Part shown: positions 6,224 to 9,425 of the stretch, in pieces | Numbering within the stretch: position 1 is the stretch's first letter | Layout of the letters: each line of letters opens with the position of its first letter | Source of the DNA: Bacteroidales bacterium | GTDB lineage: Bacteria > Bacteroidota > Bacteroidia > Bacteroidales > P3 | Reading direction: 5' to 3' | Assembly: GCA_900769785.1 (NCBI GenBank) | Contig: CAAGHV010000121.1 | Span: 1 to 9,425, forward strand | Length of the DNA stretch: 9,425 nucleotides | Notes under the pieces: generated by a model | Seen by the model: the letters and a program-made list of their open reading frames with translations, nothing else | What the model was told of the DNA's origin: nothing | Database searches by the model: none | Position numbers and translations under genes: made by a program

Positions 6224-7429
6224 ATGAAAAAAAGACAAATCAAATTATTAGGAGCATGTTTGGCAATTGGTTTAATGGCAGTTACAACGCCTACCAAAGC
6301 TCAAAACAACAACCCTACTCCCGATGAAATAGCAGGCAAAGATATAAGTAAAAACTATATCAGCACAGCAATGCCAATACTACTTATAGCCCCCGATGCA
6401 CGCAGTGGTGGTATGGGCGATGTAGGTGCAGCAAGTGCTCCCGATGTTTACTCATCGCATTGGAACAATGCAAAATATGCATTCATTGAAGATGAGATGG
6501 GATTTGGAATGAGCTATGTTCCATGGCTACGCAAACTTGGTGCCGCCGATATGAACTTATTATATCTATCGGGCTACAAACGTATAAACGATAGAAGTGC
6601 ATTGGCTGCATCATTGACATATTTTTCGCTAGGAAGCATTGAATTTACCAACGACGAAGGTACTAGCATGGGCACATATAAACCCAACGAATTTGGTATC
6701 GATTTGAGCTATTCGATGAAACTTTCCGATAACTTTTCGGTGGGAGCTACAGGACGTTATGTTCGTAGCGATTTGACGCAAGGTGTTGATGTAGGAACTT
6801 CTCAAACACGTGCAGGCAATGCCATTGCTGCCGACTTTGGCTTATACTACCAAAGCAAAACCGATATGCTTGATATACCCGGAGAATTGGCTGCCGGCTT
6901 GTTGATATCTAATCTTGGTTCCAAAATATCATATAGCGACGACGATACACGAAAAGACTTCCTACCTACCAACTTGCGTATTGGTGGACGATACACCATG
7001 GACATCGATGATTACAATTCTTTTTCGATACTAGTGGATATAAACAAGTTATTGGTACCTACCCCACCCCTTTATAATGAAGATGGCGAGATTATAGCCG
7101 GTATGCCCGACGATGTGGGTACTGTACAAGGTGCTTTCCAATCATTCTACGATGCTCCAGGTGGATTATCCGAAGAATTTCAAGAAATGCAGCTATCGGT
7201 AGGAGCCGAGTATTGGTACGACAAGGTGTTTGCAGTACGTGGTGGCTACTTTTTCGAACACGAAAACAAAGGTGGTCGTCAATACCTAACCCTTGGTGGA
7301 ACAATAAAATATCAATCGTTGGTATTGGACGTAAGTTACCTTATACCTACTACTACATTACAAACAAGTCCTTTGGCCAACACAGTACGTATATCGTTGG
7401 CTATGAATTTTGGTGGAAAGAAAAAATAA
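6224..7429 (+). CDS. porV: Type IX secretion system outer-membrane protein PorV (LptO)
   Basis: This 401-residue protein starts with a signal peptide (positive MKKRQIK, hydrophobic 8-20, likely cleavage after TKA at residue 26). The conserved PorV N-terminal block follows: STAMPILLIAPDARSGGMGDVG (47-68) and HWNNAKYAF (79-87). The rest has the alternating beta-strand pattern of a FadL-like barrel, and it ends in a strand-like VRISLAMNFGGKKK. In the family, PorV is an outer-membrane shuttle that takes cargo from the T9SS translocon to the PorU sortase, which attaches it to A-LPS; the name LptO reflects a proposed LPS O-deacylation role. The start is fixed by an in-frame TAG immediately before the ATG. 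Its usual partner porU is not directly upstream; instead pdxA follows 14 bp downstream. The related PorQ and PorP families are less likely given the length and the DARSGGMGDVG block. Confidence 0.93.
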   Translation: MKKRQIKLLGACLAIGLMAVTTPTKAQNNNPTPDEIAGKDISKNYISTAMPILLIAPDARSGGMGDVGAASAPDVYSSHWNNAKYAFIEDEMGFGMSYVPWLRKLGAADMNLLYLSGYKRINDRSALAASLTYFSLGSIEFTNDEGTSMGTYKPNEFGIDLSYSMKLSDNFSVGATGRYVRSDLTQGVDVGTSQTRAGNAIAADFGLYYQSKTDMLDIPGELAAGLLISNLGSKISYSDDDTRKDFLPTNLRIGGRYTMDIDDYNSFSILVDINKLLVPTPPLYNEDGEIIAGMPDDVGTVQGAFQSFYDAPGGLSEEFQEMQLSVGAEYWYDKVFAVRGGYFFEHENKGGRQYLTLGGTIKYQSLVLDVSYLIPTTTLQTSPLANTVRISLAMNFGGKKK

Positions 7430-7443
7430 TTTAAACGAATACT

Positions 7444-8472
7444 ATGAGCGACAAAAAAATAAAATTGGCCATAACTCACGGTGATGTAAATGGAGTTGGC
7501 TACGAAGTAATAATAAAAACTTTTTCAGACAGCAGAATGATGGACTTCTGCACACCTGTATTATATGGCACTTCCAAAGTATTATCATATCACAAAAAAC
7601 TGTTGGTAGGCAAAGATATACCCAATGTAACCAACGTTAAAGACGCCAACAATTTGGCTGACAAAAAATTCAATATAATAAACATTACCAACGACGAAGT
7701 TAAGATTGATTTGGGCAAAAGCACCGAAATAGCAGGCGAATTGGCATTAAAAGCCTTGGATTGTGCTTGCGATGACCTCATGTCGGAAAAAGTAGATGTA
7801 TTGGTAACAGCCCCTATCAACAAGAAAAACATACAATCCAAAAACTTCGATTTCCCCGGACATACCGAATATCTAGAAAACAAATTTGGTGGAAAATCGT
7901 TGATGATGATGGTTTGCGACCGCATACGCATCGGTATAGTAAGCAGCCACGTGGCGTTGCGTGATGTTCCAAAGGTTATAACCAAAGAGTTGTTACTTGA
8001 AAAAATACAAGTAATGAACGAATCATTGAAACAAGATTTTGGCATCGCTATGCCCAAGATAGCAGTACTAGCCCTCAACCCACATGCAGGCGACAATGGC
8101 CTTATTGGTGACGAGGACGATAAAGTGGTATCGCCGGCTATAAAAGAAGCTTACGATAATGGCATCCTTACCTTTGGCCCATACCCTGCCGACGGTTTCT
8201 TTGGCAGCTCAGAGTTTAACAACTTCGATGGAGTATTGGCACTATACCACGATCAAGGACTTATACCTTTCAAACTAATGTCGTTTACACAAGGTGTTAA
8301 CTACACTGCAGGTTTGCCATACGTACGCACATCTCCTGCTCACGGAACAGGCTACGACATTGCAGGTAAAGACAAAGCTTCCGAAGATTCGTTCAGAAAC
8401 GCTATATACTTGGCTTGCGATATATTAAAACATCGAAATGAATATAAAGAACTAGTAAAAAATTCGATATAG
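7444..8472 (+). CDS. pdxA: 4-hydroxythreonine-4-phosphate dehydrogenase
   Basis: This 342-residue cytoplasmic enzyme oxidises 4-phosphohydroxy-L-threonine with NAD(P)+, giving after decarboxylation the amino-ketone that PdxJ condenses to pyridoxine 5'-phosphate. The N-terminal GDVNGVGYE (13-21) is the family's GDPxGxGxE motif in a Bacteroidota-style form with V-N in place of P-x. The substrate residues H140-T141 lie in FPGHTE. The three metal-binding histidines are present: H169 in SSHVAL, H214 in NPHAG and H269 in YHDQG, each offset by three from E. coli PdxA. The length is normal. With a 14-bp gap after porV it is probably cotranscribed, although the functions are unrelated. The right-hand operon has a PLP-synthesis gene and the left-hand operon a PMP-dependent RfbH, but no functional link is implied. 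Confidence 0.96.
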   Translation: MSDKKIKLAITHGDVNGVGYEVIIKTFSDSRMMDFCTPVLYGTSKVLSYHKKLLVGKDIPNVTNVKDANNLADKKFNIINITNDEVKIDLGKSTEIAGELALKALDCACDDLMSEKVDVLVTAPINKKNIQSKNFDFPGHTEYLENKFGGKSLMMMVCDRIRIGIVSSHVALRDVPKVITKELLLEKIQVMNESLKQDFGIAMPKIAVLALNPHAGDNGLIGDEDDKVVSPAIKEAYDNGILTFGPYPADGFFGSSEFNNFDGVLALYHDQGLIPFKLMSFTQGVNYTAGLPYVRTSPAHGTGYDIAGKDKASEDSFRNAIYLACDILKHRNEYKELVKNSI

Positions 8473-8474
8473 CA

Positions 8475-8521
8475 CTTTATATAAAGCTGAGGCAATATTT
8501 TATTAGGTATCCAAAATAAAA
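8475..8521 (+). other. AT-rich palindromes between pdxA and the lipoprotein gene
   Basis: Just after the pdxA stop lies the perfect 12-bp palindrome CTTTATATAAAG (8475-8486), then a second imperfect hairpin, TTTTATT (8498-8504) with AATAAAA (8515-8521), whose loop contains GG-TAT-CC. Neither is GC-rich or followed by a clear T-tract, so they are weak terminator candidates. A near-consensus -7 box (AAAATTTG, 8519-8526) without a -33 partner precedes the next gene by 23 bp. The 77-bp gap therefore leaves open whether the lipoprotein gene is cotranscribed with pdxA. Confidence 0.3.
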
Positions 8522-8549
8522 ATTTGAACATAACTAAGACAAAACTATT

Positions 8550-9425
8550 ATGAAAAGAGTAAGAAATATTGGTTTCCTTTTGATAGGCGCAGCACTATGC
8601 TTTGCATCATGTACTTCGGAAAAGGAATTGGCAAATAAATTTGTAGAAAAGTTTTCGATGAGGAGCTATACTCCTACCGAAAGAATATATGTATGTTTGC
8701 CCACATCTGTGGTACATACCAATCAAACTCTGAATCAAATGGAGAACTTTGCCGATTTGGACTACGAAACACAAGATAGTGTAATAGCTGCACACACATC
8801 TATACTCAACACTATTGATGACAAAATATTTCTACAACAATTCAACGACAATCTGTTGTACCATCTAAAACGTTTTGGAATACCTGTAGAAGTTGTAACA
8901 GACCCTGCCAATATGCCCAAGGCCGTGGCAAACAAAATATTCACTTTACACATACTTCAAATCGAAGCCGAAGAGTTTGTAAAGAAAAGTCGTTCCGATT
9001 TCGAAGACAACACAAACAAAATGTACTACTATTACGACTACGATTTGAAAGGCTTTAGTACCAATGTGTGGTATCTTATCAACGACACCACCTCGGCTAC
9101 CGACCCAAAAGACGTTTATTTCAAAAACTTCGAAACTATAGAAAAATTTGAAGGAACAATAAACGAAATAAAGAATAATGTTGCTCACGGCAAAGGTACA
9201 ATAAGCAAACTTACCGCCAACGATGCATACATCGAAGCCTATAGAGCAGGAGCCATCAGTGCCGACAAGTTTTGCGAAAAAATAATAAACGATTATGTAA
9301 AAAGCAACATTAAAAGTATCCCAAGCTACTATTACTACTATAGTCCGGTAAGCAAAACCGTTACCCCTATGGACTACCAATATTACAAAGACAACGATAC
9401 TTTTATAAAAATGGAAACAGCCGAA
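8550..9425 (+). CDS. Putative lipoprotein of unknown function, 3' end cut off by window edge
   Basis: The frame opens at ATG 8550 and stays open for 292 codons to the window edge, so the C-terminus is missing. The N-terminus is a lipoprotein signal: MKRVRN, a hydrophobic run (7-19), then FASC with the lipidated cysteine at C21 and CTSEKE after it. Phenylalanine at lipobox -3 is less common than leucine but accepted. The mature part looks soluble and rich in charged and aromatic residues, with tyrosine clusters (YYYYDYD and SYYYYYS) and no transmembrane segment after the signal. I do not recognise a family. The residue after C21 is threonine, with charged residues from E24, so outer-membrane sorting is plausible but unproven. 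It lies 77 bp after pdxA on the same strand. Confidence 0.85.
   Translation, partial: MKRVRNIGFLLIGAALCFASCTSEKELANKFVEKFSMRSYTPTERIYVCLPTSVVHTNQTLNQMENFADLDYETQDSVIAAHTSILNTIDDKIFLQQFNDNLLYHLKRFGIPVEVVTDPANMPKAVANKIFTLHILQIEAEEFVKKSRSDFEDNTNKMYYYYDYDLKGFSTNVWYLINDTTSATDPKDVYFKNFETIEKFEGTINEIKNNVAHGKGTISKLTANDAYIEAYRAGAISADKFCEKIINDYVKSNIKSIPSYYYYYSPVSKTVTPMDYQYYKDNDTFIKMETAE

Noticed and set aside
7590..8096. Minus-strand open frame of 168 codons
   Set aside because: Antisense to pdxA, whose catalytic and metal ligands are all present. No motif or plausible start context.
8946..9380. Minus-strand open frame of 144 codons with a hydrophobic product
   Set aside because: Antisense to the lipoprotein gene. 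The hydrophobic Val/Phe-rich composition is what antisense reading of Lys/Asn/Asp-rich codons produces, and it has no signal or start context.

Overview
The window looks like a piece of a chromosome from an AT-rich member of the Bacteroidota. Three things point there: a PorV-type outer-membrane protein of the type IX secretion system (found only in that phylum), a textbook Bacteroidota promoter (TTTTG, 19-nt spacer, TACCTTTG), and start codons that generally lack Shine-Dalgarno sequences. No species can be named from the sequence.

Region 1 (1-5618, minus strand) is one tightly packed nucleotide-sugar operon, read right to left from a promoter at 5587-5618. The order is rfbF (glucose-1-phosphate cytidylyltransferase), rfbG (CDP-glucose 4,6-dehydratase), rfbH (Fe-S/PLP C3-dehydrase, E1 type), a transketolase N-terminal half, a transketolase C-terminal half overlapping it by 4 bp (ATGA), and an extended SDR oxidoreductase that runs off the left edge. 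The first three enzymes should convert glucose-1-phosphate to a CDP-3,6-dideoxy-4-keto-hexose. A thiamine-diphosphate ketol transferase followed by an SDR reductase then suggests a C2 unit added to the 4-keto carbon, giving a branched 3,6-dideoxy sugar. This resembles yersiniose in logic but uses a split transketolase in place of YerE. It is the most interesting inference in the window.

Region 2 (5560-6223) is a 664-bp AT-rich intergenic region between the divergent rfbF and porV genes. Besides the rfbF promoter it holds a perfect 12-bp-arm palindrome whose left arm is repeated 44 bp downstream, so two alternative hairpins are possible. Two overlapping mini-ORFs with a shared NFPPE peptide lie on the same repeat. 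Several shorter inverted repeats lie closer to porV.

Region 3 (6224-9425, plus strand) carries porV, then pdxA only 14 bp downstream (pyridoxal-phosphate synthesis), then a lipoprotein of unknown function truncated by the right edge. There are no tRNAs, rRNAs, insertion sequences or CRISPR arrays that I can recognise.
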